From positions 97,865,050 to 97,929,049 of the forward strand of contig CM051456.1 in the NCBI GenBank assembly GCA_028274465.1: a DNA stretch of 64,000 nucleotides, given 5' to 3'. The stretch is from Plantago ovata (lineage: Eukaryota; Streptophyta; Magnoliopsida; Lamiales; Plantaginaceae). The position numbers were made by a program, and so were the translations under genes. Position 1 is the stretch's first letter, and each line of letters begins with the position of its first letter. The notes under the pieces are model-generated. The model saw only the letters and a program-made list of their open reading frames with translations, had not been told where the DNA came from and made no database searches. This document shows positions 9,827-21,226 of the stretch, piece by piece.

Positions 9827-10914
9827 TGATTAACGCGCGGATGTCGTGCTCCGAGCGAATCAAATAAATTTGTTATTTAGCCAAAGGCAATCCACAACTA
9901 CAACGAAAACCGTAGCGTAGCGGTAGAATGACTCGAGTGTCGTTCTCTCAGGACTATAACTAGCTTTATCTATTTAACAAGAGAATATAAAACAGCAGAC
10001 AGATAGCAAATGGGTTTTCTAACAGATAATGGAGATTGGTGATAGTATGATCCTTCAAAGCATAACGAGTCGATAATCATGCATAAATTCCTCGGGCTTG
10101 CATGGAGATCTTTGATCAATCTAATGTCCTGTTGCAATTATTAAGCACTACGAAGATAATGGGTCTGACAAGTCAATCACTATTGTCCTATTGTGTTCCG
10201 TAATTATTCAACACTACGAAGATAAACTCGCGTACAGGTCGACGAGGGTCCAATTGTGCATAATAATTAATACAACATACGAGAATTTAGGCTGAGCCTG
10301 CTCAACGAAATAAAGCAATAACACGGAGTATAATGCGCGATACAGCCATTAGCATGATTATCTTCCCTTCGCTAAGAATTCACATACTACCACCAACGAT
10401 AAGTTTAGCTACTCATAATAGGCATGCAATCAACAGAAATCATAGAAGAAAACATGTTGAAAGATAAATAAGAATAAGTAGAATAAACTGTAAGATACAA
10501 TGTTACCGAAGGTTGTCAATCTCCGAAGAATTGCGATCCTACAAGCTCCAATCCGCTATGAAAAAGTGTCCCCTAAGCTACGAAGCCCCAGAACAGGCTC
10601 TGGGAAGTTCCTACCTAAAACTACAGAGAAAGGTGAGAAAGTAGGTCTGGAAAAGTATGAATTTTGGAGAAAATCTGAGAACCTATATAGGCCTCGAAAT
10701 ACTGTGGGGCGGTTCGTCCCACATCTGGGGCGGTTCGCCCCGGAGAGATTTTCGCGGAATTCCGCGTTTTCGACGCGTTTTTGGATTTCTTCCCCTTTTC
10801 GGACTCGGTTTCTGACTTCTAGTGGCCTTCTAACCTCCAGATTCGACCCCTAGACTCCAAATCCTATCCTTAAACCTTCAGATACTCCAAATAGGCTTCT
10901 GGAACACCAATTCC
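9827..10914 (-). repeat. G2 5' LTR, main part
   Basis: It matches 5,020-6,120 but has two, not three, GC palindromes (10,706-10,720, with one mismatch, and 10,727-10,741) and a TATA-like box at about 10,682-10,689 (minus). It is cut at 10,914 by C1; the remaining 183 bases are at 21,039-21,221. Confidence 0.88.
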
Positions 10915-13004
10915 TGATAGTGTATATGTCCTAGAGACAGTCCTTACTAAGGGCATGGTGCCCTTGTAGAGGACATATATGTACTATTACACAGGTCAAC
11001 GTAATATAATATATGTTTGTTTCATTTTACTGTTGAGTATCGCTTTCATATTTATATTACACCAGGCTGCAGCATGTCATATCTATATTGCTGTCTGTAT
11101 TGATACTGAACATGTCCCCTCGGATAGATGACCGATCACACAGTTAGTGGGAGCTATGTGAGTTATCATCTATCCCAAACTCTCCCTAGTCGTGGTACAT
11201 CTCGGATGTGGGGGTCTGAATGAACCTGACAAGACTAGTATGCGTGGAGGTTATACTTGTTGGAGCAAGTGTGAGCCGATCCCACGGCCACGGAACGGAT
11301 TGTTGGACAATCAAGGAACGTTCCCATAACTGCGCATAGTTGTTCGAAGAAGCTTTATCGAACAATGGAAGTACCCACCGGACAATCCCATCGATGTATA
11401 CTCTACACCGACGTGTCTATGGGAACCGGTGAGTTGTCGAAGTGATGCCATTCGTCCTTTGTACTTACAGGACTTTATCATCACATTTGTTAAACCATAT
11501 CCTTGGTGGACCCGTCGATGTCAGCTCTGAATAAGCAGTTGACCTAAGACACGATCCAGGATTATGGCTAAATACAAATGGGGGTGATAAGTGATTTTGT
11601 GAAGGATTCATCTCTCAAGTGTAGCATAGGAGAGCACTGCTCGTAGTCTGCATAGTTGTGTTGGTAAAGTCACTGGCCAGTGCAAATGATATATTATGAT
11701 GGTCATAAGTATATCTTAACCAAGCAACTCCCTGAGACGCCCGTGGATGTATTATTGGGATAGACACTTCATCGATCCTAGATACATTCGAGCAAGTCAG
11801 ATGAAGGGACGTTACCATCGCCGCGTTGAGCGCAACAGGCTTCGCAACGAAAGGGTTAGCTTTGAGAAACCTCTCAAACGTCCTCACGTATTAATATTGC
11901 AAATGGAACCGTCTAGGAATTCCATGTTGCCTAGTCTAGGACTTGCTTAATACGGTGAGGCCCTATGGGTCACACTATGCGGTGATTCAGCCTATCAGGA
12001 TATCCTTGAAGATGGAATCGCAATTGATTTGGAATTAATTGTGATTGATGGATTATAATTGATTTGGAATTAATTATAATAATTGGTGGCTCAATTAATA
12101 ATTTGGAATTATTAATTGAATTGGCTAAGTAATTGTATTTTATGTAAATACAATTAAAGATTATATTTTGGAAATATAATGGAGGTTTGATTATAAAGGA
12201 TATGTTAATTTAGAATTAACATATGCACTTGGACAAAAATCTACTTGGAGTTTGGATTGCCTTAGAAATATATGTGGGTCCCAAAAGTGGGACCCACGTC
12301 CCGTAGGACAGGCGCGCGCGCGCGTGGCAGAATAGGGGAAGGAGTTCGACTCCTTACTCTATTAGAAGTCCAAGGGATAAGTTAGATTTTCCTGATTGAG
12401 TTTTGATTTGATTGGGAATGAATCTAGACTTGATATTTGTTTCCTTGTGCGATAAGAATTAGATTCTTATTCCTTTACGAAGTCTAATTGCTTATGCTTT
12501 AGGCTTCTATAGACTACTATATATAGTAGACTATTGGAGAGAGTTTTACATACGATTTTACGTGTGATTTTGATACAAAGTTATTCTACCCAGTTTTCTT
12601 AGAGAAAATAAAAACTCTCCCCTCCTCCCTTAGCCTCACGCGCGCGCACACCGCCACCGGAGGGAATTGCTTCCCCGTCTTCTTGGTCACATAAAGAATA
12701 TCCTAGCATTCTTCCGATAGGCTGTTCATCCGTGGATACCAAGGTTGAGGTTCTAGGAGCTGGAAACTAACTCTTATTGTCTTGCAGATATACAGAGTAT
12801 TGTAGATATCTTCGACTTCGACGAAGGAGAAGATACACCGGATTATTACGAAGACTTGGAAGCTGCTTTGGAAGTAAGGTTAGTCTTCTAATTGACGTGT
12901 TTATATATATACGACATATGCATAATCAATTAACCAGTATGTTAAGAAAATTTTTAAAATTCCGCTGCGTACCCTAGGGGTAACTCTGACCATATTTTCT
13001 TACA
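10915..13004 (+). repeat. C1 5' LTR
   Basis: This is a 2,090-base LTR. Inside are AT-rich tandem-like inverted units (12,010-12,180), a strong stem GTGGGTCCC/GGGACCCAC (12,274-12,297), an alternating GC run (12,310-12,324) and a TATA box CTATATATAG (about 12,518-12,527). A repeated open frame in both LTRs (for example 11,615-11,887 minus) is not a gene. Confidence 0.93.
12518..12527 (+). promoter_or_regulatory. C1 LTR TATA box
   Basis: CTATATATAG lies at the centre of a short palindrome (CTACTATATATAGTAG), followed by a plausible leader. It is kept in the 3' LTR (about 20,547) and in the third LTR (about 63,430, minus strand). Confidence 0.6.
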
Positions 13005-13005
13005 G

Positions 13006-13017
13006 TGGTATCAGAGC
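13006..13017 (+). promoter_or_regulatory. C1 primer binding site, initiator tRNA-Met
   Basis: TGGTATCAGAGC starts 1 base after the LTR end and is the standard Ty1/copia primer site complementary to initiator tRNA-Met. Confidence 0.95.
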
Positions 13018-13066
13018 GAGGTTAATTGATTACGTATATACGTATATATATTGTATGATTACGTAG

Positions 13067-13351
13067 ATATGTGGATGCAATTGATTCTATGATAAATTCG
13101 ATTTTCAAAAGTTTTGTTTTTTATATAAATTTAGAATTTATATTTTTTCAAAAAAAAAAAAAAATTTTAATATATATAATTTTTCGACCGGTACCTAGCG
13201 CCCGTGCCGCGGGCAGAGCCTGCGGTACCGGTCGAAAAATTATATATATTAAAAATTTTTTTTTTTTTGAAAAAATATAAATTCTAAATTTATATAAAAA
13301 ACAAAACTTTTGAAAATCGAATTTATCATAGAATCAATTGCATCCACATAT
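13067..13351. repeat. Large, nearly perfect inverted repeat in the C1 leader
   Basis: Arms of about 129 bases (13,067-13,195 and 13,224-13,351) are reverse complements of each other, apart from a length difference in the A/T run, and enclose a 28-base GC-rich loop. Outer arm ends read ATATGTGGATG and CATCCACATAT; inner ends are GGTACC. It sits 50 bases downstream of the primer site, in untranslated RNA. Confidence 0.9.
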
Positions 13352-13483
13352 GCCTGCGGACGCAGGCGCCCGGCGCCTGGGGCGCCGGTGCGCCTGCAAC
13401 CGCGGCGTCCGGTGCCCGCGTGCCGCGGGCGCCGGACGCCCGGGGCCGCGGGCACCGGGGGGGACGGGTCCTGTCCCACGTTT
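13352..13483. other. Extremely GC-rich block in the C1 leader
   Basis: About 130 bases of almost pure G/C with many overlapping short palindromes (for example GGCGTCCGG...CCGGACGCC) adjoin the large inverted repeat and are followed by an A tract. No coding sense is supported; open frames through it on both strands are compositional. Confidence 0.75.
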
Positions 13484-14708
13484 TAATAAAAAAAAAAATT
13501 ATATATTTTCGGGTTGGACCCAAAATCGAATTTTGAAAGTTTTGAGAATTGAATTTTATATTTGGAATATAAATATGATTTAATTGTAATTATTTTAAAC
13601 TAGAGGCGTTAAATTTAATTAGTATAAAGTTAAAGAGCTTATTTGTAATTTATCAATTTATTGTTTATTGCAAATTAGTCCTTCTACTTTTGAATTTTAG
13701 ATTTAACACCTCTAAGGTTTTTAAAATTACAATTAAGTCCTTCGGGTTTTCGAAAATTGCTACTTGGTCAATAGAATTTTCGAATGTTCAATCTAGTCGA
13801 AATTTTCAATTATTTCATAGAGATTATAAGTATGGGATTATAATTTTCATAATGAAATTATGAAGTCATTTGTCATCCACATAGGCTACTACTTGTTTCA
13901 TATGCTCAATATGCTATTGTTTGACAATGCATGTTTAAATACCATATTTTACATTCCGTTCGACCGCTATGCATGCGAGGGTAGGCGGCGCCCTCTTATA
14001 TGTCGGACCGCATATTTATGTATGGGTAGGCGGCACCCATTATATGCTTGACCGCGTTTAGAACTAGAATGGATAGGCGGCATCCATTACGTGTAGACCG
14101 TTCATGCATGATGGGTAGGCGGCGCCCTTATTTGTTTGTAGATGACTGATAACAACCCTCAAGCTACAAGCCCCAACCAATATAAGTGCGGAAATATGTA
14201 TATATATAAATATATGTATTTCTGAGATGCTTTCCATAGGGTGCTTTAATTTTGAACTTTCATTGCGTTTTCTTGTATTGGCGACCTCGTCTTACAAGAC
14301 TCGCAGTAATCGTCAAATTAGAGTAAGCCTATGGTTATGACTTACTGCATATTGTATCTAGCGACCTCGATAGGTGCAATATGTAGGGCATCGGGTTAAA
14401 TTAGATTTAACAACCAAGAGTTGCGTGACGCAATTGGATAGTCTTACTAGTCCTACCGGTCATATTATGCTATGCGACCAGCCCCCGTTGGAGTATGGCA
14501 TAATATGGATTTGGATCTTGGCCACTACGGTAACTTGTTGGACATTACCTGTATGTTTGTTGTGGGGGCAAGCATATGTGAAAATAGTGGGAGCTAAACA
14601 GCTAAAGGACCTTGTTGTTTAGTTATGTTGACTGTGTATTTAGAAATGATATTTCAATAGTTGATTTATTATTTTCGTTCTATATTATTTCTCCTTAGGA
14701 TATTAGAT
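13484..14708 (+). other. C1 untranslated leader
   Basis: AT-rich non-coding sequence between the GC block and the gag start. It includes three or four degenerate copies of a GGTAGGCGGC(G/A)CCC-type unit (13,979-14,128). No gene is seen. Confidence 0.6.
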
Positions 14709-15890
14709 ATGGCGAGTATCTCGCTCCGTGCTGTCTTGGAGAAGCAAATTTTAACCGGACCAAACTTCCTAGATTGGATCAGGAATATACGTTTGGTGCT
14801 GAGGTACGAAAAGATTGAGTACGTCTTGGACGAGGTCATTCCCGTGTGCCCCGAAAATCAGACTGCCGGTCAGGTTACTGCTTGGAATCAAGCCAACAAG
14901 GCAAGGTCTGATAAGCATCTTGAGGATGCTAAGTCCGCGCAGTGTATTATGCTGGCGGCAATGAGCAATGAGCTGCAGAGGCAACATGAAAGCATGTTGC
15001 CGTATGAGATGTTGAAACATCTTGAGTCGCTCTTTAAGACGACAGTTAGAAGTGTTGAATTTGATTTGATCAAAGACATACACAGGTGCAAGCTCAGTGA
15101 AGGAGGGAACATGTCTGAGCATGTTCTCAAAATGATTGGTCTCTTTGAAAAGCTTGCCGATGCCGGTGTTAAGCTAGAGAACAAGATCATGGTGATCTTT
15201 GTCCTTCAATCATTGCCGAGTTCGTATTCGCAGTTCATCATTAATTACACGATGAATGCGAAAGACGTCACACTGCCTGAACTTCATAATCTGCTAAAGA
15301 CATATGATCAAACTCTTCCTAAGAAGGAAAAGTCGATCATGCTTGTTGGGCAACCGTCTAACTCGAACCCGAAAAGCAAAGGTGCTAAGGGTAAGGGAAA
15401 GTCGGGAGCCAAGGCTGACACTTGGAGTGATAAGCCTAAGCGTCCGAACCAGAAAAGGAAGTTCAAGAGAAGCGTAACGGTGCGCACAGATGAATGTCTT
15501 TTCTGTAAGCACAAAGGACATTGGAAGAAAGATTGCCCTAAGCTTAGGGCAGATCAGGCCAAGAAGTCATCAGCTTCTGGCTCAGGTATGTTTGTTATTG
15601 AAATGAACATGACTACTTTTGACTCCAATGGTTGGGTATTAGATACAGCATGTGGCTCACACATTTGTAATAATGTGCAGGGGCTAATTGATCACAGGCT
15701 AGTCAAGCGAGGTGAAATCGACTTGCATGTTGGGAACGGCAATCCAGTTGAAGCCAAGCGCGTTGGACGCAGCAAGATAGATTTACCTTCGGGACAATGT
15801 TTAGAACTTGATAATGTTTATTTCGTTCCATCCATTGTCAGAAATATTATTTCCATTCCATTGTTAGACAATATGGGTTTTTCCTTTTGA
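14709..15890 (+). pseudogene. C1 gag and aspartic protease segment
   Basis: The ATG at 14,709 (MASISLRAVLEKQILTGPNF) starts a copia gag with a UBN2-type capsid region (about residues 50-215), a zinc knuckle CLFCKHKGHWKKDC (residues 263-276) and the protease core WVLDTACGSHICNN (D at about residue 312). The usual DTG/DSG triad reads DTA here, so activity is doubtful. An in-frame TGA at 15,888-15,890 ends the frame after MGFSF, and the same frame continues downstream, so this is a nonsense mutation within one polyprotein. Confidence 0.9.
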
Positions 15891-16165
15891 TTTGTGAATA
15901 ATACTTGTTATTTTTCATTAAATGATCAGTATTATGGAAAGGCTCGCTTGGTGAATGGTTTATATATTTTGCAAAGTAGTCAACCTTTATTTCAAATACA
16001 TAACAAACAACCGTCTTCAAGTAAGAAGAATAATCCATCTTATCTATGGCATTGTAGGCTAGGCCATATCAATGAAACACGGATTCAAAGACTAAGGAAG
16101 TTGGACTACTTAGAACCATTTGATTTCGAATCATATGGTACATGTGAATCTTGTGTTAAGGTAAG
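15891..16165 (+). pseudogene. C1 GAG pre-integrase domain
   Basis: This continues the gag frame after the TGA. HCRLGHINETRIQRL is the HHCC-type zinc-binding start of the gag_pre-integrase domain, and CESCVK is its end. A single-base deletion near 16,160 (AAGGTAAG where AAGGGTAAG is expected) shifts the frame, so it ends in TGA at 16,163-16,165 while the integrase goes on in another frame. Confidence 0.85.
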
Positions 16166-17419
16166 ATGACGAACAAACCTTTTGTTGGACAAGGTGTTCG
16201 TGCCACTCGCTGCTTAGAGATCATACATATCGATGTATGTGGACCGTTTAAAGTCCATGCGCGTGGGGGTTATCCTTACTTCGTTACCTTTACTGACGAT
16301 TTCTCAAGGTATGGGTATATCTTTCTTATGAAGAATAAATCCGAGACCTTTGGGAAATTCAAGGAGTTTAGGAATGAGGTCGAGAATGAATTGAACCTAA
16401 GGATAGTCACTCTTCGATCGGATCGAGGAGGTGAATACCTTAGTGAAGAATTTATCGATTACTTGAAGGAAAATGAGATTCAATCGCAATGGACTCCTCC
16501 TGGAACACCACAGTTAAACGGTGTGTCTGAGAGGAGGAATCGAATCCTGTTAGACATGGTAAGATCAATGATTGGATTCTCGACTCTTCCAAAGTATCTG
16601 TGGGGATATGCATTACAAACTGCAATCTACATTCTGAACCGTGTACCATCTAAATCAGTGGAGAAAACTCCTTATGAGTTATGGAAGGGAAAGAAGCCTT
16701 CACTGGGCTATCTTAGACCTAGGGGCTGTCCTGCGATAGTCAAGCTGATGCTCACTGATAAGTTAGATGCCAAGGGTGTCAAAGTATATTTCATAGGCTA
16801 TCCTCGTCAGACGAGAGGCTATGAATTCTATCATGCTGAAGATCACAAGGTGATCGTGTCTAGAAACGTGAAGTTTTTAGAAGCTGAATACCTCGAAGAA
16901 GAGAGGTTAGATGATATGATAGAACTTGAAGAAATTCAAGACTTTGACACGCGCGAACATGAGGTCTTTAAATCTTCTGATTTGGACTCAAGTTCAGTGG
17001 GAGCTTTCGAAGCAGACAAGGGTGATGATATGACACTTGCTAGGCATGTCATAGTCAGTGGGAGTCCTGTGATTAGATCAACAGTTGAAACCACACCTGT
17101 AGAACCCGTTGTCAACCAACCTGTGCAACAAGTTGCACAAGAGCAGCCTCCCGCAAGGGAACAGGGTCGCGCCCAACGACCAGCTGCATTAGTACCCACT
17201 GATAATGTTCGTGTTACGCGAAGCCAGAAAAGAAAAGCACCAGAACAAGTCGAGCTCCGTAGGTCGAAGAGGATCCTTAGACGACCTCAGAAGAAAAGCC
17301 TTATGATAGAAGACATCAGTGAACTTGATGTCGGTTTATCAGATCGGGAAGATCCCGAGACCTACAAAGAGGCAATAATTGTATTGACTCAGACAAATGG
17401 CAAGAGGCCATGGAATTAG
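16166..17419 (+). pseudogene. C1 integrase core
   Basis: This is an rve-type integrase with all three catalytic acidic residues in their usual contexts: D in HIDVCGPF, D in LRSDRGGEY and E in GVSERRNR. A copia C-terminal extension rich in charged residues follows. Near 17,385 another indel moves the polyprotein to a third frame, so this frame reads out of phase to the stop at 17,419. The catalytic core itself (about 16,210-16,730) is unbroken. Confidence 0.9.
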
Positions 17420-18927
17420 AAATGGATTCAATGTACCAGAACCAAGTTTGGAACTTGGTAGACTTGCCCCAAGGGGTTAGACCAATTGGGTGCAAATGGG
17501 TCTTTAAACGAAAGACAGATGCCGATGGCAAGGTACAGACGCACAAAGCTAGGCTTGTGGCAAAAGGCTACACGCAAAGGTATGGCATCGATTACGATGA
17601 AACCTTTTCACCAGTAGCAAAATTGAAGTCCATTCGAATTCTACTTGCGATAGCTGCCTACTATGATTATGAAATCTGGCAGATGGATGTAAAGACAGCC
17701 TTCCTCAATGGCAACCTTGAGGAAGAGGTCTATATGGTACAGCCGGAAGGTTTTATTAGTAAAACCAGGCCAACTGCTGTATGCAAATTATAGAGATCCA
17801 TCTATGGGCTAAAGCAAGCGTCAAGGAGCTGGAATATCCGCTTTGATGAAGCTGTCAAATCGTTTGACTTCATCAGAAGCAAGAAAGATCCCTGTGTCTA
17901 TGCGAGACACAGCGACAAAGGAGTTGTTTTCATGATCATTTATGTAGATGACATTTTGATCATGGGAAACAATGTCTCTATGCTAGAAGAGACTAAAGTT
18001 TGGTTATCAAGTACCTTCTCGATGAAGGACTTGGGTGAAGCGAACTACATCCTAGGGATCACGATCTTTAGAGATAGATCCAAGAGGATGTTGGGAATGA
18101 CACAGTCCACCTACATCGACAAACTACTGAAGCGTTATAAGATGGACGACTCAAAGAGAGGCTTTCTCCCAGCTAGGCATGGGATTGTCTTATCAGTTAA
18201 GGATGGTCCTAAAACTGATGAAGAAAGAAATGCAATGAGTCGTGTACCCTATGCTTCGGCAGTAGGGTCTATAATGTATGCAATGAATTGCACAAGGCCC
18301 GATGTTGCATATGCGCTTAGTGTCACTTGTCGACACCAACAGAATCCAGGAGTACCTCACTGGACTGCTGTGAAGAACATTCTTAAGTACCTTAGACGGA
18401 CTAAAGAGATGTTCTTGGTGTTTGGTGGAGAACCAGAATTGAAGATGTCTGGGTATGTCGACGCTGGATTTGAATCAGATCCTGATGACTTTAAGTCACA
18501 GACAGGATACGTATTCAAATTGAACGGAGGAGTTGTCTGTTGGAAGAGTTCTAAGCAAGCCACGGTTGCTGACTCATCCATAGAGGCCGAGTACATTGCT
18601 GCATCAGAAGCATCGAAAGAAGCTGTCTGGATTTCAGAGTTCTTGAAGGAATTGAGGGTTGTTCCTGCTCCCAGTCCAATAACGATTTATTGTGACAATA
18701 CGGACGTCGTCGCTCAAGCTAGGGAGCCTAGATCTACAAACAAGAACAAACATGTACTTAGAAAATATCACGTTATACGTGAGATTATAGATAGAGGAGA
18801 AGTTAGTATAGAACGTGTCTCAACCACGGACAACGTGGCAGATCCTTTCACCAAGGTCTTATCAGTGGAAGTCCACTTAAGACATTATGCTAATCTGGGC
18901 ATTAGGCATAAAGGTGACTGGCTCTAG
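17410..18927 (+). pseudogene. C1 reverse transcriptase and RNase H
   Basis: RVT_2-type reverse transcriptase: VWNLVDLPQGVRPIGCKWVF, QMDVKTAFLNG, SIYGLKQASRSWN and the catalytic YVDD (17,941-17,952). RNase H follows (YVDAGFESDPDD, then SIEAEYIAASEASKEAVW, then IYCDN). One in-frame TAG at 17,791-17,793, probably from CAG, splits it. It ends in TAG at 18,925-18,927, 14 bases before the 3' LTR. Together with the integrase this order (IN before RT) defines Ty1/copia. Confidence 0.92.
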
Positions 18928-18941
18928 TCCAAGTGGGAGAT
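18928..18941 (+). promoter_or_regulatory. C1 polypurine tract
   Basis: TCCAAGTGGGAGAT abuts the 3' LTR start at 18,942, the normal position for plus-strand priming. Confidence 0.8.
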
Positions 18942-21033
18942 TGATAGTGTATATGTCCTAGAGACAGTCCTTACTAAGGGCATGGTGCCCTTGTAGAGGA
19001 CATATATGTACTATTACACAGGTCAACGTAATATAATATATGTTTGTTTCATTTTACTGTTGATTATCGCTTTCATATTTATATTACACCAGGCTGCAGC
19101 ATGTCATATCTATATTGCTGTCTGTATTGATACTGAACATGTCCCCTCGGATAGATGACCGATCACACAGTTAGTGGGAGCTATGTGAGTTATCATCTAT
19201 CCCAAACTCTCCCTAGTCGTGGTACATCTCGGATGTGGGGGTCTGAATGAACCTGACAAGACTAGTATGCGTGGAGGTTATACTTGTTGGAGCAAGTGTG
19301 AGCCGATCCCACGGCCACGGAACGGATTGTTGGACAATCAAGGAACGTTCCCATAACTGCGCATAGTTGTTCGAAGAAGCTTTATCGAACAATGGAAGTA
19401 CCCACCGGACAATCCCATCGATGTATACTCTACACCGACGTGTCTATGGGAACCGGTGAGTTGTCGAAGTGATGCCATTCGTCCTTTGTACTTACAGGAC
19501 TTTATCATCACATTTGTTAAACCATATCCTTGGTGGACCCGTCGATGTCAGCTCTGAATAAGCAGTTGACCTAAGACACGATCCAGGATTATGGCTAAAT
19601 ACAAATGGGGGTGATAAGTGATTTTGTGAAGGATTCATCTCTCAAGTGTAGCATAGGAGAGCACTGCTCGTAGTCTGCATAGTTGTGTTGGTAAAGTCAC
19701 TGGCCAGTGCAAATGATATATTATGATGGTCATAAGTATATCTTAACCAAGCAACTCCCTGAGACGCCCGTGGATGTATTATTGGGATAGACACTTCATC
19801 GATCCTAGATACATTCGAGCAAGTCAGATGAAGGGACGTTACCATCGCCGCGTTGAGCGCAACAGGCTTCGCAACGAAAGGGTTAGCTTTGAGAAACCTC
19901 TCAAACGTCCTCACGTATTAATATTGCAAATGGAACCGTCTAGGAATTCCATGTTGCCTAGTCTAGGACTTGCTTAATACGGTGAGGCCATATGGGTCAC
20001 ACTATGCGGTGATTCAGCCTATCAGGATATCCTTGAAGATGGAATCGCAATTAATTTGGAATTAATTGTGATTGATGGATTATAGTTGATTTGGAATTAA
20101 TTATAATAATTGGTGGCTCAATTAATAATTTGGAATTATTAATTGAATTGGCTAAGTAATTGTATTTTATGTAAATACAATTAAAGATTATATTTTGGAA
20201 ATATAATGGAGGTTTGATTATAAAGGATATGTTAATTTAGAATTAACATATGCACTTGGGCAAAAATCTACTTGGAGTTTGGATTGCCTTAGAAATATAT
20301 GTGGGTCCCAAAAGTGGGACCCACGTCCCGTAGGACAGGCGCGCGCGCGCGCGTGGCGGAATAGGGGAAGGAGTTCGACTCCTTACTCTATTAGAAGTCC
20401 AAGGGATAAGTTAGATTTTCCTGATTGAGTTTTGATTTGATTGGGAATGAATCTAGACTTGATATTGGTTTCCTTGTGCGATAAGAATTAGATTTGTATT
20501 CCTTTACGAAGTCTAATTGCTTATGCTTTAGGCTTCTATAGACTACTATATATAGTAGACTATTGGAGAGAGTTTTACATACGATTTTACGTGTGATTTT
20601 GATACACAGTTATTCTACCCAGTTTTCTTAGAGAAAATAAAAACTCTCCCCTCCTCCCTTAGCCTCACGCGCGCGCACACCGCCACCGGAGGGAATTGCC
20701 GCCCCATCTTCTTGGTCACATAAAGAATATCCTAGCATTCTTCCGATAGGCTGTTCATCCGTGGATACCAATGTTGAGGTTCTAGGAGCTGGAAACTAAC
20801 TCTTATTGTCTTGCAGATATACAGAGTATTGTAGATATCTTCGACTTCGACGAAGGAGAAGATACACCGGATTATTACGAAGACTTGGAAGCTGCTTTGG
20901 AAGTAAGGTTAGTCTTCTAATTGACGTGTTTATATATATACGACATATGCATAATCAATTAACGAGTATGTTAAGAAAATTTTTAAAATTCCGCTGCGTA
21001 CCCTAGGGGTAACTCTGACCATATTTTCTTACA
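18942..21033 (+). repeat. C1 3' LTR
   Basis: A 2,092-base copy of the 5' LTR, with about 16 differences by eye, including one extra GC dinucleotide in the alternating GC run and a cluster near 20,700. Confidence 0.93.
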
Positions 21034-21038
21034 ATTCG

Positions 21039-21221
21039 TTGTCAACTTCAATATAATTGCCCTGAAATCCTCGATTTTCAATCAAAACCTGTAAAATAAA
21101 ATCTAAAGGGAAACGTGACACTATTCTAATAAAATGCACTAAAATATAGCTAAATTGACATAGAGGATAGCTAAAATAGGTGAAAAAGACTCGAATGAAA
21201 GTGTAAAATACACATTCATCA
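21039..21221 (-). repeat. G2 5' LTR, outer part
   Basis: TTGTCAACTTCAATATAATT... continues the LTR exactly where 10,914 stopped (compare 6,125-6,307) and ends ATTCATCA. Confidence 0.92.
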
Positions 21222-21226
21222 TGAGT

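Larger units (their letters stand above)
10915..21033 (+). mobile_element. C1: Ty1/copia retrotransposon with ~2.09 kb LTRs
   Basis: LTRs are 10,915-13,004 and 18,942-21,033, both TGATAGTGTATATG...TTTTCTTACA. TSD: ATTCC (10,910-10,914) and ATTCG (21,034-21,038), one mismatch; the undisturbed G2 LTR has ATTCC at this place. An initiator-Met primer site follows the 5' LTR and a purine-rich AAGTGGGAGAT precedes the 3' LTR. The domain order gag, protease, integrase, RT, RNase H is that of Ty1/copia. By eye I count about 16 differences between the LTRs (about 0.8%), so the insertion is young. The coding region has two stops and two frameshifts. I do not assign a copia lineage. Confidence 0.93.
5020..21221 (-). 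mobile_element. G2: minus-strand non-autonomous gypsy-like element with nested C1
   Basis: Two LTRs bound it: 5,020-6,307 (3') and 9,827-10,914 plus 21,039-21,221 (5', split by C1). Both begin TGAT and end ATTCATCA on the plus strand. The target site duplication TGAGT is exact (5,015-5,019 and 21,222-21,226). A tRNA-Asp-type primer site lies next to the 5' LTR, and a single gag-protease frame follows. It has no RT, RNase H or integrase and lacks the accessory cassette of G1. Its own sequence without C1 is about 6.1 kb. Confidence 0.9.

Noticed and set aside
11615-11950. Identical open frames in both C1 LTRs (also 19,642-19,977 and 12,777-12,977/20,806-21,006)
   Set aside because: They are LTR sequence; identity reflects LTR duplication, not protein conservation.
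13249-13583. Several open frames on both strands through the GC-rich block
   Set aside because: They follow from GC richness and the palindrome, give R/P/A/G-rich peptides, and lie in the leader of C1.
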